A stretch of 64,000 nucleotides of DNA from an uncultured Eubacteriales bacterium (GTDB lineage: Bacteria > Bacillota > Clostridia > Christensenellales > Aristaeellaceae). The notes under the pieces were generated by a model. It searched no databases, had not been told where the DNA came from, and was given only the letters and a program-made list of their open reading frames with translations. The stretch covers positions 1 to 64,000 of the forward strand of contig CADANQ010000001.1 of assembly GCA_902789365.1 (NCBI GenBank). Direction: 5' to 3'. Each line of letters starts with the position of its first letter. Positions within the stretch are counted from its first letter, which is position 1. Below are positions 53,564 through 62,237 of this stretch, piece after piece. The position numbers and the translations under genes are program-made.

Positions 53564-55114
53564 ATGAAATCAAGAATCTTCTGTTTTATCCTTTGCTGCA
53601 TATTCCTCCTTTCACTCCCATGCCTTGCGTCCGGCAGCGCCGAAACGGACGGGGAGCTTGTCCGTATCAGCGGCGGCACAACGTTATACGCCGACGCGGA
53701 CCTGACCAAAGCCATCGGCATCTTTTCCTCCGACGTCTATGTGTATGCCGGTGAAGCCCGCGCGTCCTCGGCGGGAGAAGTCATTGAAATCATCTACCTT
53801 CGTGATTTCATCGTTCGCTATGCCTATATTCCGCTTTTGTCGGCGGCGCCTCTTACCCCCTCCGAAAAAGCCGCTTATGCCGCGGATTCCGCGGACGGCA
53901 TCCTCATCAGGCCCGGGATAACGCTTGTGAATATTGATTTGTCCCCGCTTCCCTCCGCCGCGGATTCCGCCATCCTTCAGGACTCCTCCGCCGTCCCGGA
54001 ACAGGCCGAAGAAACAGCCCTTCCATCCGCCGGCCCGGTTCTGACGCCGGCTCCGGTCCCGGCGGCGGACGAAACTTTCCGGGAAACCGGCGCGGATGCT
54101 CCTTCGAATATGGCCGGTTCCATTGCTCTCCTGCCGTCCGGTACACCGCTCTATACCGATTCCGGGCTTTCCGATATCATGGGATGGCTTGCCCGGGACG
54201 CGTATGTCTATGTAAACACGGACCTGACCGCTTCAGGCGGAGGCTCGATCGAGATCGTATTCTGCCGTGATTATATCATTCGCTATGCGTATGTTTCCCC
54301 TTCCGCAGCCGTTTGGCAGGATGCCGCGGATGAAAACATTATGGCGGAAGACGGCATCACCTTCAAACCCGGAGTAATCCTTTCAAACGCGAGCGTGCTG
54401 GACGCTCCCCCTGTCCCCGGCGCTCCTTCCGAAGCCGCGGTTTCTGATTCCTTCCCCGCGTCCGAAGCGCCTTCCGAAACCGCCGCCCCGCCGGAGCCCG
54501 TTTCCGATGCTTCAGACATCGAGGCCGGAAATACCATTCACGAAAACAATGCGAACGAAACGTCTTTCCTCCCCGCAGATCCTATAGAGGAACCGTCCCT
54601 TCCGGCGGAAGCCGTTCAGCCCGCGGCGGATGCCGGCGCTCCGGAAAGCGCCGTCCCCGCACCGCGTCCAGCGGAAACGACGGTTGTTTCTCAGTATGCG
54701 GAAGTACGCCTGAAGGCCGTCCCGATGGGAAAGCATTATCTTTTGAACGCGGCCGATCCGGTCCCCGCCGGCAGCATGATCCGGTCGATCACCCTCTATC
54801 CGATGAGCACCGGCAATGCGGAAGGCACGGTCTTCGTACTGTATCTGACAGACGGGAAATACCATGCCGCCTTTTCTAAGGCCTTCTCGCTTTCCGTTCC
54901 GTACGGCGACCCCTGGGAAACGATCATTCCGCTGGATACATTGTGCGAAAACGACGCCTACGTCACGGTATGTTTCAGCTCCTCCTGTACCGCAAGATTC
55001 AGCATGGCTGCCGACGAAAGCAGCCTGCTGCGTTACTTCAGTGAAATCGGCGATGATCCTTTGATGCTCACGACCGAAGGGTATGCCGTCAATTACGAGA
55101 TCCGCTTTGAATGA
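53564..55114 (+). CDS. Secreted protein with two SH3-like modules, unknown function
   Basis: 516 residues, GGAGG 7 bases before the ATG. A signal peptide (about 1-25) is followed by two related modules of about 65 residues: LVRISGGTTLYADADLTKAIGIFSSDVYVYAGE to FIVRYAYIP, and IALLPSGTPLYTDSGLSDIMGWLARDAYVYVNT to YIIRYAYVS. Each is a short beta-barrel-like unit, similar in layout to bacterial SH3 domains. Long Ala-, Pro- and Ser-rich linkers separate them from each other and from a C-terminal domain (about 380-516), which I do not recognise. No anchor. Probably secreted with the EEP hydrolase. Confidence 0.7.
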   Translation: MKSRIFCFILCCIFLLSLPCLASGSAETDGELVRISGGTTLYADADLTKAIGIFSSDVYVYAGEARASSAGEVIEIIYLRDFIVRYAYIPLLSAAPLTPSEKAAYAADSADGILIRPGITLVNIDLSPLPSAADSAILQDSSAVPEQAEETALPSAGPVLTPAPVPAADETFRETGADAPSNMAGSIALLPSGTPLYTDSGLSDIMGWLARDAYVYVNTDLTASGGGSIEIVFCRDYIIRYAYVSPSAAVWQDAADENIMAEDGITFKPGVILSNASVLDAPPVPGAPSEAAVSDSFPASEAPSETAAPPEPVSDASDIEAGNTIHENNANETSFLPADPIEEPSLPAEAVQPAADAGAPESAVPAPRPAETTVVSQYAEVRLKAVPMGKHYLLNAADPVPAGSMIRSITLYPMSTGNAEGTVFVLYLTDGKYHAAFSKAFSLSVPYGDPWETIIPLDTLCENDAYVTVCFSSSCTARFSMAADESSLLRYFSEIGDDPLMLTTEGYAVNYEIRFE

Positions 55115-55162
55115 AATTATCATCATTATATACGCGATAATCGCTCCACTACAAAAGTCAAA

Positions 55163-55185
55163 CGCCCGGCTTCAGCGGCCGGGCG
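55163..55185. terminator. Two-way terminator between convergent genes
   Basis: CGCCCGGC (55163-55170), 7-base loop, GCCGGGCG (55178-55185), followed by CTTGTTT on the plus strand. The two genes ending here converge. Confidence 0.65.
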
Positions 55186-55203
55186 CTTGTTTACGTTATC
55201 GTT

Positions 55204-58200
55204 TTATTGCTGACCTGTAAGAATCTTGATCCTTTCCCATTCGGCGAGGATGCATTTCTGATGGCTTACGGCATACGGACCTGTCTGCTCAGCTTCGGAC
55301 ATAACCCTGGGAAAATGAATGCAGATATGTCCTTCAAGGTTGTTTCCGGCGGTATGGTCCACACCGTGTCCGTGACTGTGCGTCGATGCCAGATAGACCG
55401 AACCGTCGTCGAAGATGACCCATACCGCGTGAGGATTCCAGGTGTCATCACCGACAACCTGCCGCATCAGAGCCGCGTCCACCGCGGTGGGCGGTTCCGC
55501 GTCAGCGTGCTTTCCAAAGGAGAACATGTGAAGCCGATAAGTGACTCCGGTATCGGGATCGTAAATCGTTACGTCGGGCATCATTTTCGCCTTTGCGCGT
55601 ATGCCGGTAAACCAGTTCGTGTTAATCACATTGGCCGCGGTCGGGGTGAAAGACTCGGAAGCGGGCTTCACCGTTTCGTCCGGGGCCAGCGTGATCACCG
55701 GGATCGTGGAGAGCGGAGTAAACAGCGCTTCAGCGGTTGCGCCGGCTGAAGGCGTCGGCGAAGGTGCGGGCGTCACGGGGACCGCGGTTACAGCGTGATA
55801 CCTGACAGCGTCATTGGAATACAAAAGCGTCAGGGTCTCTTTGCCGGCAATGCCGTCCGCCGTCAGGCCGTTCAGCTTCTGGAAGTCCTTAATCTGCTTT
55901 TCGGTTGTGCTGCCGAAAATACCGTCATCCGATACGATATACCCCAGGCTTGTCAGACGCTGCTGAAGCAGTTTTACCTGTATCCCGGTATTGCCGCGCT
56001 GCAGGACCGTGTTCAGTTTAGGCGTCGGCACGGCGGTGGGCTTGGGTGTTCCCGGTGTCTTCGTGGGTTTGGGCGTCGCTGTGGGTTTCGGCGTCGCCGT
56101 GGGTTTCGGCGTAGGCGTCGGTTTGGGTACCGCGGTCGGCTTGGGCGTCGCTGCGGGTTTAGGCGTTGCCGTCGGCCTGGGCGTGACAACAGGCGTTGCG
56201 GCAGGTTTCGCGGAAGCCGTGGGCTTGGGTGTCGCCGTGGGTCTGGGAGTTGGGGTGGCGGCCGCGTTGTTCGCTCCCTTTGCGGGAACAGCCGGCGCGG
56301 GGGTGGCCGTCTTCAGGTAAATCACCGTTGTAACCGGTGTACTCTTGGCGCCCGCCGCATTTTCCCCTGCTGCCGTGGCCGCAGCGGCCGGAGCCTTTGT
56401 CGGCCTCGGCGTCGGCGTTGCCTTCGGCACGGAAGGCGTCACGGATTTGTCAGCCGGCTTCATTGTCACCGCCGGAAGGGGCGTGGCGACCGCTTTGGTC
56501 GGTTCGGCGGTTACCGAACCGTTGTTATAAATCGCCGCAAGCGTTTCAGAGGCGACGATGCCGTCCACCTTCAGGCCATTCGCTTTCTGGAATTCCTTAA
56601 CCGCTTTTTCGGTGGTTGCCCCAAAGATTCCGTCAATCACACCGTTAAAGTATCCAAGGGTTTTCAGCTTCATCTGAAGAGCTTCCACTTCGTCGCCGGA
56701 GGAGCCGCGGCGCAGAGTTACGCTTCCGAACGGCGCGGGCGCGCCGGATATCGCTTCCGGAGTCGCCGCGGCTTCCGTCGCGGTCGCGGCGGGAACGGCG
56801 ATATCCGAAAACATGATGTTCTGCGTCGCGAGGCCCGCAACCCCGTCCTCCGTCAATTTGTTCATCCTTTGGAATGCTTTGACCGCTTCAATATCGTCGT
56901 CATCATAAATCCCGTCGGGTTCACAGGTATAATAGCCCAGTTCCATCAGCCTTTCCTGAATCGCCCTGACAACGGTCCCCTGCATGCCTTTGGTCACGAT
57001 GACCACATTCTGCTGGGTAATCGGTGTCGCCGCGGGAACGATGACCGCAGGCCCAGGGGTCGTGATTGCGGGAACAGATGAGGGGATGGGCGTCGCGATC
57101 GCCGCGTTGTAGATCTTTTCCAGCATTTCCAGGGTCTTCGGACCGGCGTATCCGTCCACCGTCAGGTAATACGCCGTCTGGAAAGCCCGCACTGCTTTTT
57201 CCGTCTCATTATCGTAAATACCCGTAATGCCGGCCGTATAATAGCCGAGCACCGTCAATTTCTGCTGGAGCACGGCCACCCCGTCGCCGGTGTCGTCCGC
57301 CTCAAGGGGCCACATGGCGATGTTCGGCACGGTATGGACGGTTTTTCTCTTTCCCGACGAATTTTTCGGAGACCCCGAAAAGAGCAGTTCCTGGGTACTT
57401 ACATCGGCTGTTCCCGTGGCTTCAAGCCCGTTCTTGCCCTGGAACGCGGATACGGCCTTTTGTGTCGACACTCCGTAAATGGAATCCACCGCTCCGGAAT
57501 AGAACCCCAGTTCCTTCAGCGCGCTCTGAAGCGCCTTGACGCTCGCTCCGGTGTCGCCTTTCTGAAGAAGAGTAAAATCAAGAGCCGCTTCATTGTCGAC
57601 GATTTTGTAGGATGTGAGGACATCCACGTATTCTTCGGGGACATACCCGGTCTGACTTCCGTAGGAAAGCTTGATATATCCGTCTTCCGAGGCAAGAACT
57701 GTAACCTTGGCTCCTCTCGGGATCGTGGTCAGCTTTTTTGTGCCCGTCCCCTTGCCCCTGCGCAGGTTGACATTGGCGTTAACCGTTGTCTGGTAAGGAT
57801 ACGAGACAGGCATCACGGCCGCCGCAGCGGTTGGAATCGGGGAAAAAGTGGGAAGCGTTTCGGCATAAAGCATTGCCAGGGTCTTGGCGCCTGCTTTTCC
57901 GTCCGCATACAGTTTGTTCGCTTTCTGGTATGCTTCAATCGCCCTGACGGTCGCATCGTTAACCGTTCCCGTGATTTCTCCCGAATAATATCCCAGCCGG
58001 CTGAGAACAGACTGAAGCATTTTTACTGCTTCGCCCTTCTTCCCGGCTTTGATTTCCGCCGTCTTCAGCGGCGCGGTATAAGATACTTTGGTCTTTTTTC
58101 CCGAGGCGTTTACTACAGTCTCTTCATAAAGCCTGCGCTGCGTGGCCGCGTCGGCGATCCCGCTGGCGGCAAGACCGTTTGCCTTCTGGAAAGCCATCAC

Positions 58201-58629
58201 CGCGTCGAAGGTGTCCCCGTCATACGCGCCATGAACCTCGCCCCGGTAAAACCCAAGTTCGCCCAAAGCGTCCTGAAGAGCCCTGACCGCAAGACCGCGG
58301 TCGCCGTTGAGCAGCGTCACATAATCGTCAAGCAGGACTTCATCGGATGACTGGCTCACCGACGCGCCGGCTGTCAGATACATATGGGAAACATAACCCT
58401 GTTTCCCCTCATAGTTTACAAGGTCGAAATTGCCCGCCGCGCCGTTGACCACCACGGCGGATCCCTCCGAAAGCGTCATAAGGGCCGCGGAAGTTTCCGA
58501 AGCGCCGGAACGCAGAACCACCTTGGTCGTGGTGTAAGCCACATAGGGATAGCTTTCAGCGGTTGCGGCCGGAAGCATCGCGCAGACCATCGCCAGCACT
58601 GCCAGAATCGCAAATGTTCGCCGCAGCAT
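55204..58629 (-). CDS. Large secreted peptidoglycan-binding protein with variant L,D-transpeptidase-like domain
   Basis: 1141 residues. The order is: signal peptide (1-24), SH3-like domain (about 30-88), PG_binding_1 repeats at about 105-168 and 190-256, a second SH3-like domain (about 282-338), PG_binding_1 repeats at about 352-417, 440-505, 542-607 and 636-702, a Pro-, Thr- and Lys-rich stretch (about 715-895), a seventh PG_binding_1 repeat (about 897-960), and a C-terminal domain (about 1020-1141). The last has H1086, H1088 and G-H1101-I-C1103-I-H-F, the spacing of YkuD catalytic motifs though not their usual SHGC(I/V)R wording. If active it would cross-link or edit peptidoglycan. Own promoter on the minus strand. 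Confidence 0.82.
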   Translation of the reverse strand: MLRRTFAILAVLAMVCAMLPAATAESYPYVAYTTTKVVLRSGASETSAALMTLSEGSAVVVNGAAGNFDLVNYEGKQGYVSHMYLTAGASVSQSSDEVLLDDYVTLLNGDRGLAVRALQDALGELGFYRGEVHGAYDGDTFDAVMAFQKANGLAASGIADAATQRRLYEETVVNASGKKTKVSYTAPLKTAEIKAGKKGEAVKMLQSVLSRLGYYSGEITGTVNDATVRAIEAYQKANKLYADGKAGAKTLAMLYAETLPTFSPIPTAAAAVMPVSYPYQTTVNANVNLRRGKGTGTKKLTTIPRGAKVTVLASEDGYIKLSYGSQTGYVPEEYVDVLTSYKIVDNEAALDFTLLQKGDTGASVKALQSALKELGFYSGAVDSIYGVSTQKAVSAFQGKNGLEATGTADVSTQELLFSGSPKNSSGKRKTVHTVPNIAMWPLEADDTGDGVAVLQQKLTVLGYYTAGITGIYDNETEKAVRAFQTAYYLTVDGYAGPKTLEMLEKIYNAAIATPIPSSVPAITTPGPAVIVPAATPITQQNVVIVTKGMQGTVVRAIQERLMELGYYTCEPDGIYDDDDIEAVKAFQRMNKLTEDGVAGLATQNIMFSDIAVPAATATEAAATPEAISGAPAPFGSVTLRRGSSGDEVEALQMKLKTLGYFNGVIDGIFGATTEKAVKEFQKANGLKVDGIVASETLAAIYNNGSVTAEPTKAVATPLPAVTMKPADKSVTPSVPKATPTPRPTKAPAAAATAAGENAAGAKSTPVTTVIYLKTATPAPAVPAKGANNAAATPTPRPTATPKPTASAKPAATPVVTPRPTATPKPAATPKPTAVPKPTPTPKPTATPKPTATPKPTKTPGTPKPTAVPTPKLNTVLQRGNTGIQVKLLQQRLTSLGYIVSDDGIFGSTTEKQIKDFQKLNGLTADGIAGKETLTLLYSNDAVRYHAVTAVPVTPAPSPTPSAGATAEALFTPLSTIPVITLAPDETVKPASESFTPTAANVINTNWFTGIRAKAKMMPDVTIYDPDTGVTYRLHMFSFGKHADAEPPTAVDAALMRQVVGDDTWNPHAVWVIFDDGSVYLASTHSHGHGVDHTAGNNLEGHICIHFPRVMSEAEQTGPYAVSHQKCILAEWERIKILTGQQ
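56014..56262 (-). repeat. Tandem repeat encoding the TPKPTA linker
   Basis: About 250 bases of imperfect 18-base units encoding repeats of Thr-Pro-Lys-Pro-Thr-Ala and variants. It is coding sequence of the peptidoglycan-binding protein. The repeat structure makes length change by slippage possible and forms a flexible, extended linker. Confidence 0.8.
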
Positions 58630-58662
58630 AATCGTCTGCCTCCGAATTTAATGATTCATTTT

Positions 58663-58691
58663 ATTTTATTTCATTTATGTTACAATGTCAA
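58663..58691 (-). promoter_or_regulatory. Promoter of the peptidoglycan-binding protein gene
   Basis: Minus strand TTGACA (58691-58686), 17 bases, TAAAAT (58668-58663). Its spacer contains TGTAAC-N5-TGAAAT, similar to a WalR-type direct repeat. Confidence 0.78.
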
Positions 58692-58731
58692 GTCAGTTCT
58701 GTTAAGTAACGCGTAACATCTTTCCGCGTTA

Positions 58732-58760
58732 TTGACAAAACCGGCCCTGATTGGTATCAT
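58732..58760 (+). promoter_or_regulatory. Promoter of the proS T-box leader
   Basis: TTGACA (58732-58737), 17 bases, TATCAT (58755-58760). Transcription should start near 58767. Confidence 0.85.
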
Positions 58761-58767
58761 GACATAA

Positions 58768-58959
58768 AGCTATGCGGGGACTGCGGCTTTAACAGCAGAG
58801 AGCGCACACACGGTGAAAGTGCGCGGAAAGCCTTCCCACCCCCGGGCTGCGGCCAATCACCGCCGGCGGACCCGATATCGTCCATTGAAGCGGACAGAAC
58901 TCTGTCAAGCAAGGTGGTACCGCGAAAGCATGCTTTCGTCCCTGCGAGACGGATTTTTT
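58768..58959 (+). promoter_or_regulatory. T-box riboswitch upstream of proS
   Basis: The T-box core AAGGTGGTACCGCG lies at 58911-58924. Upstream are AGAGAGCG (58797-58804) and GGTGAAAG (58812-58819) of stem I. In the specifier region a CCC codon (58835-58837) is followed by a purine, fitting tRNA-Pro; other CC-N frames are possible. The core is followed by a terminator (58935-58959: 6-pair stem and Ts). Uncharged tRNA-Pro should favour the antiterminator and switch proS on. Confidence 0.93.
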
Positions 58960-58984
58960 ATTTTTGTTTAGGAGGGACCAGTTT

Positions 58985-60430
58985 ATGGCCAAGGAAGCCA
59001 AGCAGGAATTTGTCCAGCACATCACACCCCGCAGTGAAAATTTTTCCCAGTGGTATACCGACGTGGTCACCCAGGCGGAGCTGATGGATTATACCCCTGT
59101 CAGGGGCTGTATGGCCATGAAGCCCTACGGCAACCGCATCTGGGAGCTGATCCATGAGCATCTGGACGCCATGTTCAAGGAAACGGGACATGAAAATGTC
59201 TCCATGCCCATGCTGATCCCCGAGTCCCTGCTGCTGAAGGAAGCGGAGCATGTGGAAGGCTTCGCTCCCGAGGTCGCCTGGGTCACCCAGGGCGGCGTGG
59301 AACCCCTGCAGGAACGCCTTGCGGTCCGGCCCACCAGCGAAACCATCTTCTGCACCATGTTCGCCAAGTGGGTCCATTCCTGGCGCGATCTTCCGATGAA
59401 ATACAATCAGTGGTGTTCCGTCATGCGCTGGGAAAAAACCACCCGTCCGTTCCTGCGGACCGCCGAATTCTGGTGGCAGGAGGGCCATACGGTCCACGCC
59501 ACTCCCGAGGAAAGCGAAGAAGAAACACAGCTTATGCTGAATGTATACAAAACCTTCTGCGAAAACAAGCTGGCCATTCCCGTTTACGCGGGACGCAAAT
59601 CGGACAAGGAAAAATTCGCCGGCGCCCAGGCGACCTATTCCGTCGAAGCCATGATGCAGGACGGCAAGGCGCTGCAGGCAGGCACCTCCCATAATTTCGG
59701 TACCAACTTCTCTGTGCCCTTTAACATCCAGTACCTTTCCAGAGACGGGCGCCTTGAATACTGCCACGAGACCAGTTGGGGCTGCTCCACAAGGCTGATC
59801 GGAGCGATTATCATGACCCACGGCGATGAACGCGGACTGAAACTGCCCCCCGCCATCGCTCCCTTCCAGACCGTCGTGCTTCCGATCGCGGCCCATAAGG
59901 GCGGCGTGATCGAGAAATGCGCCGAGGTCGTGGACGCGCTGAAAAAGGCCGGCATTCGCGTCAAATTTGACGACAGGGACAATGTTTCCCCCGGCTGGAA
60001 GTTCAACGAATGGGAGCTCAAGGGTGTGCCGCTTCGTCTGGAAATCGGTCCCAAGGACATCGAGAAGGGACAGGTTACCGCCGTACGCAGGGACACCTTC
60101 GAAAAAGCCACGCTTCCCCTGGATGAGCGGCTTCCCGCAGCCGTCGGCAAAATGCTCGACGACATCCAGGATAACATGTTCCGTATCGCCCTTTCATTCC
60201 GCGAAGCCCACACAAAGGACGTTTCCGACATGGACGAACTCAAGGCCCAGGTGGACGGCGGCTATGCCCGCGCCATGTGGTGCGGCGACAGGGCCTGTGA
60301 GGACCGCATCAAGGAAGAGACCGGCGCAACCTCCAGGAACATGCCCTTCGACCAGACCCCCATCGGGGACAAATGCGTCTGCTGCGGCAAAAAAGCCGAC
60401 CGGGTCATGTATTTCGCCAAGGCTTACTGA
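58985..60430 (+). CDS. proS: Prolyl-tRNA synthetase, archaeal/eukaryal type (type 3)
   Basis: 481 residues from the ATG at 58985 (AGGAGGG 8 bases upstream; the frame is open 7 codons earlier). The enzyme charges tRNA-Pro. It lacks the editing insertion of the bacterial-type ProRS and has the short class II core: YTPVRGCMAMKPYGNRIWELI (motif 1 region), VRPTSETIFCTMFAKWVHSWRDLP and RWEKTTRPFLRTAEFWWQEGHTVH (motif 2), then the anticodon-binding domain and a zinc-binding end with CVCCGKKADRVMYFAKAY. Controlled by a T-box in the leader. tdk follows after 72 bases with no promoter seen. Confidence 0.95.
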   Translation: MAKEAKQEFVQHITPRSENFSQWYTDVVTQAELMDYTPVRGCMAMKPYGNRIWELIHEHLDAMFKETGHENVSMPMLIPESLLLKEAEHVEGFAPEVAWVTQGGVEPLQERLAVRPTSETIFCTMFAKWVHSWRDLPMKYNQWCSVMRWEKTTRPFLRTAEFWWQEGHTVHATPEESEEETQLMLNVYKTFCENKLAIPVYAGRKSDKEKFAGAQATYSVEAMMQDGKALQAGTSHNFGTNFSVPFNIQYLSRDGRLEYCHETSWGCSTRLIGAIIMTHGDERGLKLPPAIAPFQTVVLPIAAHKGGVIEKCAEVVDALKKAGIRVKFDDRDNVSPGWKFNEWELKGVPLRLEIGPKDIEKGQVTAVRRDTFEKATLPLDERLPAAVGKMLDDIQDNMFRIALSFREAHTKDVSDMDELKAQVDGGYARAMWCGDRACEDRIKEETGATSRNMPFDQTPIGDKCVCCGKKADRVMYFAKAY

Positions 60431-60501
60431 TATCCGCCGATAACACGGACCGCGATAAACCTTCCTACGCGGGTTCATCTCTCACATGAAGGGAAACAAT
60501 C

Positions 60502-61059
60502 ATGGCCAAACTGTATTTCCGTTACGGCGCAATGGGTTCCAGCAAAACAGCCAACGCCATTATGGTGGAGTACAACTATCACGAACGGGGTCAGCGTGTC
60601 CTTATGCTCAAGCCCCGGCTGGACAATCGCGACGGGGAGAGGACCGTCCGCAGCCGTTCCGGGCTTGAAACCGAATGCCGCTTTGTGGAAGAGCTTGACG
60701 AGATCGACGTTTCTTCCTATCACTGCGTTATTGTGGATGAAGCCCAGTTCCTGACGAAAGCGCAGGTTGAAAAGCTCGTTGATATCGTAGACCGGTTAAA
60801 CGTCCCCGTCATCGCGTACGGCCTTCGAACCGATTTCAGAAACAATCTTTTTGAAGGAAGCCAGTGGCTCCTTGCCTGGGCGGACACCATCGAAGAAGTC
60901 AAGACCATTTGCTGGTGCGGGAAAAAAGCCATCTGCAACGCGCGGGTCATTGACGGAAAGGTTGTTCGGGAAGGAGCTCAGATTCTCCTCGGCAGCAACA
61001 GCTGCTATGTTTCCCTTTGCCGCAAGCACTGGCAAACCGGTCTTTTAGGACGCGATTGA
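60502..61059 (+). CDS. tdk: Thymidine kinase
   Basis: 185 residues, the TK1/bacterial family. It phosphorylates thymidine with ATP. The P-loop is YRYGAMGSSKT-like (GAMGSSKT at about 9-16); DEAQF holds the catalytic glutamate near 82, and the lasso region is VIAYGLRTDFRNNLFEGSQWLLAWAD. The zinc site is formed by CWCGKKA and the C-terminal CRKHW. It follows proS in the same direction and may be read through from it. It is closed by a terminator. Confidence 0.93.
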   Translation: MAKLYFRYGAMGSSKTANAIMVEYNYHERGQRVLMLKPRLDNRDGERTVRSRSGLETECRFVEELDEIDVSSYHCVIVDEAQFLTKAQVEKLVDIVDRLNVPVIAYGLRTDFRNNLFEGSQWLLAWADTIEEVKTICWCGKKAICNARVIDGKVVREGAQILLGSNSCYVSLCRKHWQTGLLGRD

Positions 61060-61080
61060 CCATTTATCCTTGTTCTCCCG

Positions 61081-61116
61081 CGGCTGCACGGATTGCTTTT
61101 CCTGCAGCCGCTTTTT
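61081..61116 (+). terminator. Terminator of tdk
   Basis: CGGCTGCA (61081-61088) pairs with TGCAGCCG (61103-61110), 14-base loop, followed by CTTTTT. The gap from here to 61302 holds the next promoter and nothing else I recognise. Confidence 0.85.
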
Positions 61117-61219
61117 ATGGATAATCGAGGGAATCCGTCCTTTTTCGCGCCTCGTCATATGAAAAAAGAGTCTCTCCTCGTCCATTTTTCAGATATTTTG
61201 TTAAAAAAGAGGCACTCTG

Positions 61220-61248
61220 TTGCGGCTCACAAATATGAGCGGTATAAT
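61220..61248 (+). promoter_or_regulatory. Promoter of the DegV gene
   Basis: TTGCGG (61220-61225), 17 bases, TATAAT (61243-61248). The spacer contains GCTCA-N6-TGAGC (61225-61240), and TGTAACA follows the -10 box at 61254-61260. Confidence 0.75.
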
Positions 61249-61302
61249 AAATATGTAACAAACCAGTCGTTTCGACCGGCCTGTAAGCATCGGAGGTAGT
61301 TT

Positions 61303-62190
61303 ATGTCCTGGAAGATCGTTGCCGATTCAGCCTGTGATATCATCGATTTGGACAGGAAATGCCCCGGACTGTCTTATGCCAGTATTCCTTTCGTTTTCAC
61401 CGTGGATGACCGATCCTTTACGGATGACGAGCATTTTGACACCCGCATCCTTCTTGACGCGCTGGCAAAAGCCAGGACCCCGAGCAAGTCCTCCTGTCCG
61501 TCTCCGGACCTTTGGGCGGATGAATTCAAAACCGCCGATTATTCCATCGCCATCACCATTTCCGCCGAGCTTTCCGGAAGCTACAACAGCGCGTGCGCCG
61601 CAAGGGAAATGGTGCTTGAAGAATTCCCGGAAAAAAAGATCGCCGTCGTCAACTGCCGTTCCACCGGCCCCGGCAACATCCTCATCGCCGAAAAAGCCGC
61701 GGACCTCATTGCGGAAGGCATCGGCTTTGATGAGATCATCCAGAAACTGAACGAATACGTATCGCACGTCCACACGGTCTTCGCCCTCTGTTCTTTTGAT
61801 AACCTGATCAGGAACGGAAGGATGCCCCGTCTGGTCGGCATCGCCGCCAGGGCGCTTCATCTGTGGGGGATCGGCATCGGCACGCCCGGCGGCAAAATCG
61901 AACTGATCGGCAAAGCCCGCGGAGGCGACGGCGCGGTCAATTCGATCATAAAGGATTATTCCGAAAAACGCCAGGGCGGCAGATGCCTGTATATTTCCCA
62001 CTGCCGGAATCCCAAAGTTGCCGAAAAAATACGGGATCAGGTGATGAAAATGCCTTCTCCCCCCAAGGTCAGGATCTTTGAAACCCGGGGGCTCGACACA
62101 TTCTATGCAGAAAACGAAGGGATTATTGTCTCCTATGACGGTATCCTGCAAAAGCATAACCTTTTCTCCCCCATCCTGGATCGGATTTGA
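61303..62190 (+). CDS. DegV family protein (fatty acid-binding, FakB-like)
   Basis: 295 residues, GGAGG 7 bases before the ATG. It opens KIVADSACDI (DegV: I-x-x-D-S-x-x-D). Residues 60-65 (PSKSSCPSPD) hold the usual Thr/Ser region for fatty acid carboxylate binding; SAELSGSYNSACAAREM and a C-terminal domain ending in the GGxG-type GIGIGTPGGKIELIGKARGGDGA follow. FakB proteins carry fatty acids to the kinase FakA; no fakA is in the window. Own promoter and terminator. Confidence 0.88.
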   Translation: MSWKIVADSACDIIDLDRKCPGLSYASIPFVFTVDDRSFTDDEHFDTRILLDALAKARTPSKSSCPSPDLWADEFKTADYSIAITISAELSGSYNSACAAREMVLEEFPEKKIAVVNCRSTGPGNILIAEKAADLIAEGIGFDEIIQKLNEYVSHVHTVFALCSFDNLIRNGRMPRLVGIAARALHLWGIGIGTPGGKIELIGKARGGDGAVNSIIKDYSEKRQGGRCLYISHCRNPKVAEKIRDQVMKMPSPPKVRIFETRGLDTFYAENEGIIVSYDGILQKHNLFSPILDRI

Positions 62191-62198
62191 AAAGCAAA

Positions 62199-62237
62199 GA
62201 CAAGGCGCGGAGCAATCCGCGCCTCTTTGTCGTTTTT
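62199..62237 (+). terminator. Terminator of the DegV gene
   Basis: AGGCGCGGA (62203-62211) and TCCGCGCCT (62216-62224) pair with a 4-base loop; an outer GACA/TGTC adds to the stem, followed by GTTTTT. The rest of the gap to 62453 has no clear promoter or operator. Confidence 0.85.

Noticed and set aside
55795..57081. A 428-codon plus-strand frame opposite the peptidoglycan-binding gene.
   Set aside because: Its Arg/Gly-rich composition is the reverse reading of the Thr-Pro-Lys repeat.
61093..61299. A 68-codon frame upstream of degV.
   Set aside because: It spans the tdk terminator and the degV promoter and has no ribosome site.
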